Positions 9,624-21,123 of a DNA stretch of 64,000 nucleotides are shown here, piece after piece; position 1 is the first letter of the stretch, and each line of letters begins with the position of its first letter. The notes below the pieces were generated by a model. That model was not told the DNA's origin and did no database searches. It saw only the letters and a program-made list of their open reading frames with translations. Source of the stretch: Gnetum montanum (Eukaryota > Streptophyta > Gnetopsida > Gnetales > Gnetaceae); contig MNCI01003683.1 of NCBI GenBank assembly GCA_015680685.1, positions 322,812 through 386,811 on the forward strand. Reading direction: 5' to 3'. The position numbers and the translations under genes are program-made.

Positions 9624-12361
9624 CTAAGAATCTACTAGGTGTCCACGTGGGGCACCTGAGTAGAAATTCTTCAAATGAAATGCATTAAAATTTCTATGTA
9701 ATCTACATCCTTGCAAATCAACAATTTTATGTACATTGGGGCCAATGATGTCTTTAATTCAGAATGGGCATGACCACATAGGAGAGAACTTACTTTGAAG
9801 ATTTTCTTGGTCAAATGTTCTATCTTTTCCAAAGACTAAGTCTCCTATCTTAAAGACTTCACCAACGTACTTCCTATTAATACATTGTTTAAAATTTTTT
9901 TGATGCTTAAGATTATGAAAATCAAGACCTAATCTTAACTTGCTTGTATCAAGTCTTTCTTTGAGATAACTTTCAATGATAGGTTTAGGTCTTGGTGGGA
10001 CAGCAGATATAGTCTTTCTAGGAAAATGTTCCATGGATTTGTCATTAAAATTTAGCACACCTTCAAATGTTTTAAAAGATAGGGTCTTACTTACATCTTT
10101 ATCTTCCCCTAAAGGTGGTGGATCACTTAGATGACATCCATCGTGTTGTTGATAAGGTAAGGTGTCTCCATAGTTTTCTTCAGCTTCTTTAGAACTTTGA
10201 TAAGATTGGATGGAATCTACATGAGAGACGAGATTTGTTGTAGCTCCACTCGCATAGTCATTTTCAACATGTTCACTACAGTCAACCTCAATAATCCCAA
10301 CATAAAGATTAGAATTTTTATTTTCCAAAGATTGATTTTTTTGATCCAAGATTGTAACTACTTGTTTGCAGAAGGGTTCTCGAGGTATAATCATGTACTC
10401 AGATTTTCCTTTGATATGGAATAATAGCTCTGAGAATCTGACCTAAAGAAGCCCCCAAACTTGGCTCCAAAAGTCCTAGATTGGAGCATACCATAGGTAA
10501 GCAACATGTCAATTATTAGGATATCAGTGTAACATGTAAATGTAGGGTATTTTTTAAGTTGCACTTTCACTCCTTTTAATGACCCTACTATAGGTACATT
10601 GGATCCATCAAATTGAATCACACTTTTTGTTTGTGGTATCATTTAAGCTCCTAAAGCCTTACATACCTCAAGTGGCATGGCACTAATAGTTACTCCAGAA
10701 TCCATCAAACAATTGTGAACATTCTTACCTAAAATAATTAGAGTTGTTAGGAAAGGAGGTTGCTCTTTCTCACTCATCATGGAATTGTTTACATTTTGTA
10801 CTGATGATGTGTTAGGACTTTCTATGAAGTGAACTTTTCATTCAAGGGTTGGGGTTATTTCTTTTCTAGTTTTAGGTCTATGAACTATCTCTTGAACTGC
10901 CTCTTTCATTCCGTTAAATTGTAAAAGGTCATACATTGAGATGTTAGATTTTGTTTTCTTCAAATCCTCAACTAGATCGTAAGTCTTGTGTTTATCTTTA
11001 GCTTGTTGTTGAGGTGGAGTTGTTCTAAGTATAGAAGGTGGGTTGGATTGTTGTAGAGTGTTTGTTTGGGATGACTCAATTTGAGTATTTGTGTTACTTT
11101 GACTAGGAGCTCTTCTATTTGGAGGAGTGTAAGGGTCATTCCTAGTTTGTTGTTGTGTATTGTTCATGATGTCTTTAAATCTATGGTAACAAGCATTAGG
11201 TGGGTTGGGGTTGTTTACCATAACTTACTCCAATGAGGAAGCTTTTTCATTTTCTATTTGATGAGGTTCGTTAAGGACCATAATAGGAGGTTTTCCATTT
11301 TGTTGACCTTGGGTGTTGTAGCCATATGATGCTAAAAATTGGGGACAAGTCTTCTTAGAATGTTGCCTAGTGTTATGGAAGTGGCAATAATTGTCATTGA
11401 CTGATGAACTAGGCTTTTCTAGTTGTATAGGGCCCTTGTTGTTGTTTCTCTTTAGTTCAACTACTTCGTTGGAAAGTTTTTGAAGTGAAGTTAATATTTG
11501 GGTCATTTGATCTTAAGTTTGAGTTGGGGGTTCAGTAGGATTAGGTACCTTGTTTGGGTTTATGATGAACTGAATTGAGGCCTTTGATTGATCCTCATTC
11601 AAACCAGTGTTAGATGGTAGGAATGGAGAAAATGTGGGACCTTGAAAATAGTTGTTTGTAGATTGAGTCATTTGAAGGGGAACAGGGGTTTGGAACATAG
11701 TGTTGGTCATTGAAAAAGTTGGTAGAGAACTATGTTGCATAGGATTTCTAAAACTCATCATTCAAAATTGAGTTTGAATGTTGTTCATAAGGGTTATTTG
11801 TTCTAGCTCCACAGCTTTAGCCATTACTCCCTATATTTCTATTATGTTAGGGTTCGATTTGATGGTATAGGCAAAGAATGGATCAATGGTAGAGAGGTAA
11901 AAGTTGAGGATGCCATCAGGTTGTGGACGCATCTCACTTGGCACATAGGATAGCTGGTAAAAGAATCTAAGGTTATAATCCCTAACATTCTTCCCAAGTA
12001 GCTTTCTTAAGCTAGTGAAGTTGCTAAATGCTATGGCAGGGCTTGTGAATTTGTCAAATTGAGTCAAAAACTTATTTTCAAACTCCTGCCATGAGTTAAT
12101 GGAGGCATTAGGGAGCATCAAAAACCATTGGATTGCTTTGGTTCTAACAGTGGTCACAAATACTCTACATGCACATCGTTTTCGACAATGTTGTGGATGC
12201 CTAGTAAAGTTTCAAAACATTGTATATGTTGATGGGCATCACTTGAAGGGTTTGTGGGGTCAGAACAAATTTATGTTCTGAAGTGACTTTGGGATGTCAT
12301 GGTAGTTAGTAAAGTTAAAGGGGTTACTGACCAAGAGAGCCGGGGGTTGATTGGCTGCCAT
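9624..12361 (-). pseudogene. gag-protease fused to integrase C-terminal tail, RT/RNase H/integrase core missing
   Basis: Minus strand, start codon at 12361. A retrotransposon Gag core (about 12157-11830) is followed by a Pro/Gln/Asn-rich part and a zinc knuckle of the form C-x2-H-x4-H-x4-C (CHFHNTRQHSKKTC) near 11360-11410. An aspartic protease with a DSG active-site motif (MDSGVTIS) lies near 10700, and a block LLTYGMLQSRTFG near 10480. After an acidic linker comes IGDLVFG...KFSPMW and HLKNFY, the conserved end of gypsy integrase, stopping at 9624. From 11830 to 10391 one frame carries only a few stops, and a frameshift sits near 10390. About 2 kb of pol that should lie between is absent. 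Inactive, but less decayed than the Athila-type copies. Confidence 0.75.
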
Positions 12362-13047
12362 CCTAGTCCGGGCTCTCCTAGGAATAAAACTTGGAAAACA
12401 TGAGGCTCATTGTTTTCTTAATGCAAAGAGACAAGTGACTAGTCGGTTAGAAGTACAAGAGAGTTCACTCATAAAAAAAAACTATAAAATATAAAAACTA
12501 TAAAATTTCATAAATGAAAGGAAAATATTGAAATAATAATTTTTTGGAAAGAAAAATAAATGTATAAAATTGTAATACTTATAAAATTAAAAAGGAAAGC
12601 AGTAAAATGCAAGATAAACTTAAAATTGCATAATCAAATAAAACCACCTTACCTAACCCAGGAGTAACGTAAGGACCGCCGAAACACAAATTTGAAAATG
12701 GGATTGGAAATAAGGATTTAAAAAAAAAAACAAGAAGGAAAAGATTATAGAAAAATGGGTGATGAGACCCGAAATTTTTCAAGAAACAAACTTTTAAGAA
12801 TAAGCAATAAAGGGCTCAACAATTATTTAAAAGGATTTTTCAAGACAATGGCTGAAAACAGAAATTTTAAATAAAACAAGTTTGAAACAAGGAAAATGAA
12901 ATTTTTCAGGAAATAAAAATTGAATAGGGACTAGAAAAGGATAGAAAATAAATATTTTAGAAAATGGGATAACAATGGTCAAATAAACGACAAGAAAAAA
13001 TTATAAATAAAAGGTTAGGGAAGGCCCTCCTTCTAGCACCAAAAGGG
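12362..13047 (-). other. Leader and primer-binding site of TGTTGATG-type element
   Basis: Non-coding AT-rich leader between the 5' LTR and gag. Next to the LTR the minus strand reads CCCTTTTGGTGCTAGAAGG; TGGTGCTAGAAGG is the likely primer-binding site, but I cannot assign the tRNA with confidence. The part 12780-13047 is repeated at 7018-7289. Confidence 0.6.
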
Positions 13048-14109
13048 TGTTGATGCATAAATTTTGGTCACACCAACACCGGGAAAGAAAACTTGTTTTA
13101 GGAGACTATTGCCTAGGGCACCTCCCATATGGGTACGGAAACCTGAGAATAGTCTCAGCTGGAGAGGGCTATGTGGCCTTTTGCAAATAAGCTAGAAATA
13201 AATCTAGAATTTATATTAAATAATTGTCTTCAATACAATAAATAATTAAAAGAACTAAATTTTCCCTGATCCCGCTGACGTTGCTGGTCTGTGACTACCG
13301 ATGGTATCCACTACTAGGCAAGAAGGCTATGATTGCCATGAGAGAGGGAGAGAGAGAGACTGCCCACTACAATCTGCATAGGGCAGCAACTACAGTTCTC
13401 AAAGCCTACCATTGTTTTCCACCTTTGTGCACCGTCGCAGAGAGGAAGATCATCCACCCACATTTGCACCACTGTGACAAGCTCTTGCAATTGCCAAGAA
13501 GACCGACAAGGATCCTGATTTTGAACCACTGGCTCCTACCTTGGACCCTCCTCAGAGATCAACTACAAGCCTATGTAAAAGAAATGAAAAGAAGGAAATG
13601 ATCGCTTAGTGGAGAGGAAGCTACCCCTTTCAGACTAATAGCCAGAGCCTGTTTTGGGACCTCTCCTCACTCCTAGAGCCCCCCTCTAGACTCCATTTTA
13701 TAGCTGCTACAACACTCCATAATGATCGCTACGTTTTCTAATTTAAGTGCCCACTATGTCCATAACTTCTGAAATGTCTACCATTAATGATTGTAATCAC
13801 CACTATTAATAATTGGTTCCACCATCATTAATAATTGTAACCAACATCATTAATAATTGTAATTGTTACTATTAATAATTGTAACTTTCATCATTAATAA
13901 TTGTAATTGCCATCGTTAATAATTAGAATCATCATCATCAACAACCATAATTGCCACCATTAATAATTGTAACCGCCACCATTAATAATTGTAACTTAAT
14001 AGTTTAAACGCCCACTACTTGCATGATTTTTATTGTAGTTATTAAGGGAGAGAGATTGAGATGTTGATAATCATGGCCCCATGAGAGCATGGGAGTGTTG
14101 ACATCAACA
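13048..14109 (-). repeat. 5' LTR of TGTTGATG-type element
   Basis: It starts TGTTGATG and ends CATCAACA and aligns with 7290-8342 along its length with scattered, mostly transition differences. It carries the same GA-rich tract and the ATTAATAATTG minisatellite (13786-13994). Confidence 0.85.
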
Positions 14110-14680
14110 ATTTTTTGTTTGCAACCTTGCCTTGACTTTTCTCTTTAGATCCTCCTTTGTCATTGGATCCATTCTTGGTAGAACTAGGATTATGGATTGT
14201 AGATTGTAGGTTTTGGTTTTGACCTCCTTCACCAAAGTCAAAGAGAGAAATTTCACTAAATGAAAAACCCCTAAAGAAAGGTTCTCTGTCACCATTTTGG
14301 TACAGTAAGAATGGGGAATCATTAAATCCTTTTCCCTTCATAGATTCATGATGTTCTAGCTATCGATCCCTTAAACATATTGCCTCAGTGGGATGATAAT
14401 CTTTGGCATCACTATCCTACACAACGTACTTAGCATGAAGTTCTTGGAGACCCCATTGTGTAAGCATTTTTTGGAGCATCATAGGAATAGATCGATTGAG
14501 TGGAAACACGATGTTGCCCTTCATGTTATACCATCACAATTATTCATCTTGATGTAGAATGAAGGTGAAATTTGGTACATACTCATCAGGATGAGCATAT
14601 ACCACCCTGTATTGTTGAGGCACCAATTGATGTACTCCATTAGACTTGGGCAGAGAATCACTCCTATGAGAAGAAGACAT
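14110..14680 (-). pseudogene. Athila-type Gag N-terminus of the outer element, truncated
   Basis: Minus strand with start codon at 14680 (MSSSHRSD). It matches the Gag N-termini at 20982, 47190 and 52855: the YVPNFTFILHQDE block, then a stretch where a tryptophan-rich membrane-proximal region is expected, then a linker ending in NDKGGSKEKSQGKV at the border of the TGTTGATG element. In-frame stops are present. The rest of this Gag (about 2 kb in the fuller copies) is missing on both sides of the insertion. Part of an inactive element. Confidence 0.7.
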
Positions 14681-14840
14681 TTTATGTTAGAAAATAAGAA
14701 TGTAGTGTGCTTTTAAAAAATTTTGTAGTAATTTTAATGTATGATATGAATCTAAGGTTCATTCCAATAATTTTGAATAATTTCCACTAAGTTCTAGATA
14801 ACACATGTAATAACTAAAAGATCCCTAGCAATAGTGCCAA
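14681..14840 (-). other. Leader with tRNA-Asp-like primer-binding site
   Basis: On the minus strand TTGGCACTATTGCTAGGGA follows the LTR end at 14841. It resembles the TGGCGCCGTTGCCGGGGA site used by Athila/Tat elements (tRNA-Asp), with several substitutions. Equivalent sites lie beside the LTRs at 21123, 47330 and 52710. Confidence 0.65.
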
Positions 14841-15070
14841 TGATGAGTGGTAAGGTACCCCTACGTCCAACCATATGAATCACAAGTGTTCATGTGTAAT
14901 CTGGTTAAATTCTGTAGACCTTAAGTTCTTAAGTACACTAGTTTCAAGAAAGTGAAATCTAATTGGAACAATCATTGTTTTCTTAGTTCCACTTGTGAGG
15001 TAGAAGCATATGGTTAAGAGCAACCAAGGTATGTGATTTTTATCATTTTATATTTTATAGGTTTAATTAC
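14841..15070 (-). repeat. 5' LTR of outer Athila-type element, 3' part
   Basis: It begins TGATGAGTGGTAAGGTACCC in window orientation. The LTR is cut at 15070 by the younger element and resumes at 22080 after the duplicated ATTAC. Confidence 0.8.
15066..15070. repeat. Target-site duplication ATTAC (left)
   Basis: ATTAC directly precedes the LTR start at 15071 and recurs at 22080-22084 directly after the LTR end at 22079. Confidence 0.85.
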
Positions 15071-16077
15071 TGATGAGTGGCGAGGTACGCCTACACTCAA
15101 CCATACGAAATGAGCATAGCACGTGCGATCTGGTCGAACTTTGTAGACTAAGTGCCTACACGCCCCATGGAACACTTGGGGTTAATCATTCATTGTCTTC
15201 CCAGACTTACTTGTAGTTTTCACGGTGTATGTTAAGTAAGTTCGAGGTATATGATTTTTATATCTTTTTATGTTTTTCTCCTATGCTATAGAGGTGAAGG
15301 GTTGAGAAACTAATTAACTCTAACTAATGACTAAGTCTAAATTACCTAGCATCAGCATCCATTTCCACTTACCGTACACACCCTGAACTGATGCAATCGC
15401 GGTTACCAAACGCTAATCGTTGCTAGGATCACCGTGCGTAACGCATGTGTTCGAAGTGGTCGTACTGAGGCACTTAACTAGGAGGAAAGAGTTGAGAGAA
15501 TCTATCTAGCCTAAGTGCAATGAGTAGTCAATTCCTTGACAACCATACACATCTAGGACTACCATTGGGATTACCAAGTGTAGATCCTAAATACGCCACT
15601 GGATTACCAAGCAGTCACATGAGATGCTCATAATCAAGTCATACTCATACTGCATGCAATGAGCAGCTGATTCCTTGACTATCCGTATACATCCTTAGAT
15701 GCTCATAATCAAGTCGTACTCATTCCACATTCTAGGAGTTTAATGGTGAGAGAAAAAATAATAAATAAAATCTTATTCCATGCACTACAAGGTTTATTCA
15801 GAAAGCTCGTCTTTATTGCCATACACAACTTGTATTCAGGTACAATGTTACTCGAATAAAGATCCATTCACTTTTGGGACTCCTACTACGGGCACATGGA
15901 AAATATTCTATCTCTGGAGTGATCAAACTACCAGAGTTTCCCTACTTTTAACTCAGGATGGAAAAACAAGGGAGAGCCACCTCTTATTTATAGATATGGC
16001 AACAGACCACGATATTGCATACATGACATCGCAGGGGATGATGTGATATCATAGCTCATGCAAATTGCGTCTCATCA
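15071..16077 (-). repeat. 3' LTR, Athila-type
   Basis: TGATGAG...CTCATCA ends. In element orientation it opens with decayed GATATC words (GATATCACATC, GCAATATCG) and then TATAAATAAGAGG. It also holds a duplicated segment (about 15518 and 15658) with CAATGAG...GATTCCTTGAC and CTCATAATCAAGTC blocks. Confidence 0.85.
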
Positions 16078-17825
16078 TACCCCCATGACTGAATGAAAAC
16101 TCATCCTCAAGTTCCTTACAATAATATCGGAAAGGTATGAGATTATTGAGGGGAATGGAACTAATGGGATGACATGTGAACGGATCATCATTACAAGACT
16201 TGACAAAACTAGTGTTCATGACAACAAGGGTGAACACCTTATTACAATGACATCAAGCCTTTGTTGGTAGCTGAGAAAGAAAGAGAGAGGGAGAAAGAAG
16301 TGTTGCTGCTGCCAACGCCAAGATTGCACCTTTTGTTGTTCATCCATAAGTGCGCCATCGATCTTGCTCCTTGCATAGTTGCTGTAGTGTTGCTCCATTC
16401 CATGTGTTCCTTCCAAATCCAGTTCGTTGTCGCATGGTTGCCATCTGCACACACAACACAGTCTTATATTAGCAAGGGTAAATGAATCATCATGTAATTG
16501 ATACTTGCTTCGGTGTTAGTCCATTGGCTGAGTTGTGGTATGGTTGATACGGATTGGGAGATATATTTCTGATGACTACCGAAGGTGTAGGGGTTAGGAA
16601 GAAGATCAAAGAATTTGGGGCTAGGAGAAAATCAAAAAAATTAGGTACCATACCCCCATGACTAATTGCAAACCTCCAGTAGCATTAGAATGGAGAAAGG
16701 AAAGGAGTAAGAAAGATAGATAAAAAGGGAAAACTATAGCATCGATGAAATGGATGTCAAAATGGTAATGAAAAAAAATAAAATTAATTGCAAAATGTTA
16801 AGGGAAATAATTTAACTAATGTTCCAAATAGGAATGTCAGTGGGTCCTCCCCAAAGCAGGCTCATGCCCTTAATGCCCTAACAAACCCACATTCAAAGAG
16901 TCCGTAGGCTCTGGGAATGTCATTTGGAACAAGAGTTAAAGTCTTAATCGTAAAAATTTACCAAAAAGAAAACAATGCATCTACCAAAATATACACTAAT
17001 GACACAACCAGAAATGAGGTGAACAATGGAGAGAAGGATGGAGAGAAGAGGATGGAATGGAAGCCCAAGAACAAGGTGGTGTACAGCCCCTTGTGTGTTT
17101 TATGATTAATGCGACTTAGCAAATCCCATTCCAAGTCCAGTCTCAAACCAACCACATCCAGTGACTTCGCATCAATGCATTCAGCCAAACCATCCACTTG
17201 AATAACAAGAATGCTTTCCCCAAGAGTCACCACCATGTCGACAAAACAAAGGAGAGAATGGGAAGCATGAAGGGCCTTAGTTAGAGGGAACACTTTTGGT
17301 TCCATAACCAGTGCTTGTAGCCCAAGGTTATTTCATCTAACGGGTGTGCTTTGAATTCTCACTTAGTTTCTTTTTTGTGTTTTTATGCATGAGAACCACA
17401 CCATGCAAAGACTTCTTATTTTTATTGACTCAACTTTTGATAATTGGGTAACATCGGAATGGTAAGAAAACTTAAGAAGAAAACATCCAAGCACCCAAGA
17501 GAATGGCCAACACAAAAGCATCAAGTTTCCTTGAAGTCACACCCTTTTCAATCCTTGAGTCCTTCCTTANNNNNNNNNNNNNNNNNNNNNNNNNNNNNNN
17601 NNNNNNNNNNNNNNNNNNNNNNNNNNNNNNNNNNNNNAAAATGGAAAAAGTATAACGATGTTGTAAAACAAAAATAAGAAAAGTTAAAGAAAGTTGTAAA
17701 ACAAAAATGTGTAAAACAAAAACTAAAAAGAACTGATGGCCTCCTATGATCAACATAGGTGGCCATCTCCCCCATGACTAAGTTGTAAGGGAGAGATCTA
17801 AAATAATGAATGTCTATTTTAATTT
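16078..17825 (-). other. 3' non-coding region with assembly gap; no gene
   Basis: It holds the polypurine tract at the LTR edge and a block around 16833-17330 conserved in the other copies at 33930-34480, 41870-42350 and 50065-50640 (GTGGGTCCTCCCC near its start, AGTGCTTGTAGCC near its end). A run of N's covers 17570-17637, followed by units of GTAAAACAAAAATG. The env-position ORF expected here is absent. At about 17800-17830 it meets the protease region without any RT or integrase. Confidence 0.7.
17570..17637. other. Assembly gap, 68 N
   Basis: Unknown bases. The homologous place in the next copy holds the window's only other N (42656). Confidence 0.99.
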
Positions 17826-20800
17826 CTAAGAAGTGCCCAACCTCTCCCCATTGATGATCTTAGATTAAGAGATGGAAGTTGGCAATGCTCACATTCCAAC
17901 GTATCTATCCCTTCTTTATTGGCATGGTTTTTTTCACCAATTCGTTCCATGCATATTTGGTTGCTCCTTCAAGTAGCTATCAACCATGGGGTGTCTACTA
18001 CTTCTTGTGTGGTTGCTACATACAGGCATCTTTGTTTCAAGGTTTTAAGAGCATACTTGTTAGATGGAGGCATTTCCTCCATGTCATCACCCGATGAATC
18101 ACTGTATGTGATGCATGGAACTTTCCTCTTCTCGATCTATCCATAAATGTTTATTTTAGAGATTTCCAAGGAAAGATCGTGGATCCTAAGACATGCATCT
18201 ACCATACTTAGCCATGCCCTTCCCATTATAATTGGGAAGTCCCCTTCGTTGTTGTTGACTTCAATCACCAGAAAATCAGCTGGGTAAGACCAACCACACA
18301 TAGTGGTAATGATGTCCTCCACCAATCCCAAGGGAATGGTGATGGATTGGTCTACCAACTCTAGTTGAATGTTTCTCTTCTTAAGTTGAGATAGGTTCTA
18401 GGCATGATACATCTCTCATGAAATTAAGTTAACTCCGATACCTAAGTCAAGAAGAGCCCTATGTGGTTAATTTCTTGGGAAGGTGGCCTACCTTGATCCA
18501 GTTGGTTACAGTATGCATTAACATAATCGTATGCGTTAAGCTTTGTTGGACTGAAGGGTGCTATGAAGTTTTAGATGGTGGAGGAGTGTACATGGGCCCA
18601 TCTTCTTATTATTGCTAGAGTTTATCTAGGCTTTTGGTTTTCAAGAAGGATCTCAACTTTTTACAGTTGTGAGAACCAATAGTAGGTTGAATGAATTGTT
18701 GGAGTAGGAGGTGTTATGGGAACTACTTTTGGAAGAGGTGCGAATGAATTTGGAGGATGGTGTGGGTATGGAGTATCTCTCGAAGGAGAAGGAGTACTTC
18801 TAAAGTACTCCCGAACTTGGTAGTAATGGTTGGGGGTTGTGTGACTTATAGAGTCACTTGGAGAAATCAGTTGTTGCACATAATATCCATAAGGGTCAGG
18901 TTGCTAGTAAGGGTAGTAATGTTTTGGTAATGGCATCCCCCATGACTATGGGTATTTCCACTACTGATGCTATCTGATGGATTGTGGTGGAGTTACACTT
19001 GGATAATACGTTAAGGGTTGGTGGAATTACCTTAGGTTACCTTGGGGATAAGGTAACCTATGGGGTGTTTGCCATTGGTTGAGTCTTGGATTAAGCGCAT
19101 ACACCCCAGACTCTTGTAGATGTGAGATAATTGGACAACATCCCTTAGGATGGTCATATTGGTAGATCTCACATCCACCATCATCGTTTGTGTCTGACTC
19201 CATAACCACATTGGAGTTAGTGATTTTTCCCTTACCCTTGTTATGTGCAGGGCCTAAATCTCTCCACTTTTTCTTACCTTTGTCACTACCTTGTTCTACC
19301 TTAGACTCTTCTACTATTTTTAAGACGGTTTCAATTTTAGAGTCTAAGGAACTCCATACGTCATCTACCTTAGCCGCTATTTCTATTCTGAGCTTTTGAA
19401 GCAGCAAGGTCTTTCTGTTCACCAACTCTTCGATTGGTGACTCATCCTCCTCATCACAAAATTTCACTCTCTTCTTTCGAAGGGAGGGGTCACAGTTGTA
19501 TTCTTCTGCACTTTCCCTTTTTCGTTGGTCACCTTCTTCTTGTGCTACTTGCTCCAACAAGTGATGTACTTCATGGACTCTAAGTTGTGAGAGTCTCCCT
19601 TGGGCATAAGTTCCAAGGGTTCTTATAGTTTCATGCCTTGGCCCATCCATGATGTGGCGAAGTTGATCCCTCTGAGCGTGCCCATGGCTCGGGCAACAAT
19701 GTAACAATGTGTAGTAGTGGGCCATGGCAGCATCCAAGGGTTCATATGTACCTTATTTCTAGCCTTGGATCTGCTTACGCAAATTGGACACTCTGGAGTA
19801 CGTCTGATACTTCTCGTTGAACAATTCTAGCATCATACTCCACCTTCTGATGGTTTCTAGTTCTAAGGACCCGTACCAGCTCTCTGCTTCCTTGGTGAGT
19901 GTCCATGGGAACAACTTAAGTTTTTGCCACTCATTTTCTATATTCTACAAGGCAAAAGCATTGTGGAATGCCTATAAATGATTTTTCATATCAGCATTGT
20001 ATCCCCTTTCAAATCATGGGATATTGTTCATGTCTAAATGTTTGATTTGACTATCTTTTAAATCCCTTGTGGGAATTCTAACTGCCTCCATTATGTCAAG
20101 CATACTTCGGGTTGTGAGTAGGGGTTCGTCATGATCGTCTCTTTCATGATGCTTGTGATGTCTGCGTTGTTCCCTACTCTCCCTACGTCCTTGCCCTTGT
20201 CCTCTCTCTCGACTTTCCAGTCGAGGTCTCTCATTTTTTCTACCTTTATCCTCTCCATTGTGTTCATGATGGCTATGCCCAGATGTGGAAGGAGAGGGTG
20301 AGTGATGTGAAGAAGGGGAAGAAGAAGGGGAACCATTGCCATGATGATGTTTCTTGCCTTCTCTTCAGCTGCTACAGCCTCGATCGTGGTGATGATCTAA
20401 GTGCCCATCCTTAGCATGAGTGGTTGTTCCCTCTATGAATAGTTGGTGTTCACAGGTATCAAAACCATGGTTATGTATCGTTGATCATAGGTTCTGATAC
20501 CCAACCTCCTCATCATTATTAGGAGGGGGAACATCGTTTGCTAAAGAACCGATTATAAGAGGTTTCTCATCTCCTATTTCGCTAAGGACATGCGGACCTT
20601 TGCCCTTCAACAGTGTATGTTGACTCTCCTACCTAGCGTCCCTCATACGTTGTGCTTCTGTGGGATGATAATCCCTCATATCAAAGTCTTCCACAACATA
20701 TTTAGCATATAATTCAGTCATGCCTATCTGTGCCAAGGCACAGAAAAGCATGTGAGAGACTGATCGATCTGAGGGTAACACGATGTTACCTTGCAAATCT

Positions 20801-20982
20801 CTCCATCGCAGCTGTTCGTCTCAATGGAGGATAAAGGTAAAGTTTGGAATATACTCATTGGGATGAGTATAAACTATCTTGTATTATTTAAGACTTGGCT
20901 AATTTTGGTTATGTGTTTTATGTTACCAACTGTCTCGTGTATGGTCCTTAGGTGGTGAGTTGCTCTTATGAGAAGAAGGCAT
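17826..20982 (-). pseudogene. Athila-type gag-protease, decayed
   Basis: Minus strand, start codon at 20982 (MPSSHKSN). The Gag N-terminus carries the FILH...DEQLRWRDLQGN block. It is followed by a His/Ser/Arg-rich charged stretch (about 20100-20450), the capsid-like core (about 19740-20090), a Lys/Glu-rich coiled part (19027-19737) and a Pro/Tyr/Gln-rich part (18661-19020). The protease has a DLG active site (LLDLG near 18440), the Athila form of D-T/S-G, and an IMGRAWLS block near 18215. Stops and frameshifts are scattered; the longest open piece is 236 codons (19027-19737). It ends at about 17826, where RT should begin. Confidence 0.75.
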
Positions 20983-21123
20983 TGTTATCGGTGTGCTAAA
21001 TTTACCGTTATATAATTTTTATCTTGATTAACCTGAAGGTTCGTTTAGGCTCACAATGATGTGAGTGATATCCTTTATGTTCTATTTGGTGCACAAACAC
21101 TTAGTTCTTGGCAACGGTGCCAA
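20983..21123 (-). other. Leader with tRNA-Asp-like primer-binding site
   Basis: Minus strand, next to the 5' LTR: TTGGCACCGTTGCCAAGAAC, the best kept primer site in the window. The remainder is a short untranslated leader before the gag start at 20982. Confidence 0.7.

Larger units (their letters stand above)
7290..14109 (-). mobile_element. TGTTGATG-type Ty3/gypsy element with gag-protease and integrase tail only
   Basis: Two LTRs (7290-8342 and 13048-14109) flank 4.7 kb of internal DNA. The minus-strand order is 5' LTR, primer site, leader, gag, protease, linker, integrase C-terminus, non-coding part, polypurine tract (GTTTGGGGGCTAAG at 8343-8356 on the minus strand), 3' LTR. RT, RNase H and the integrase core are absent, which makes this a non-autonomous or internally deleted form. 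Its C-x2-H-x4-H-x4-C knuckle suggests the Tat side of the gypsy group. No target-site duplication is seen because the left side continues into a second leader copy. Confidence 0.75.
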
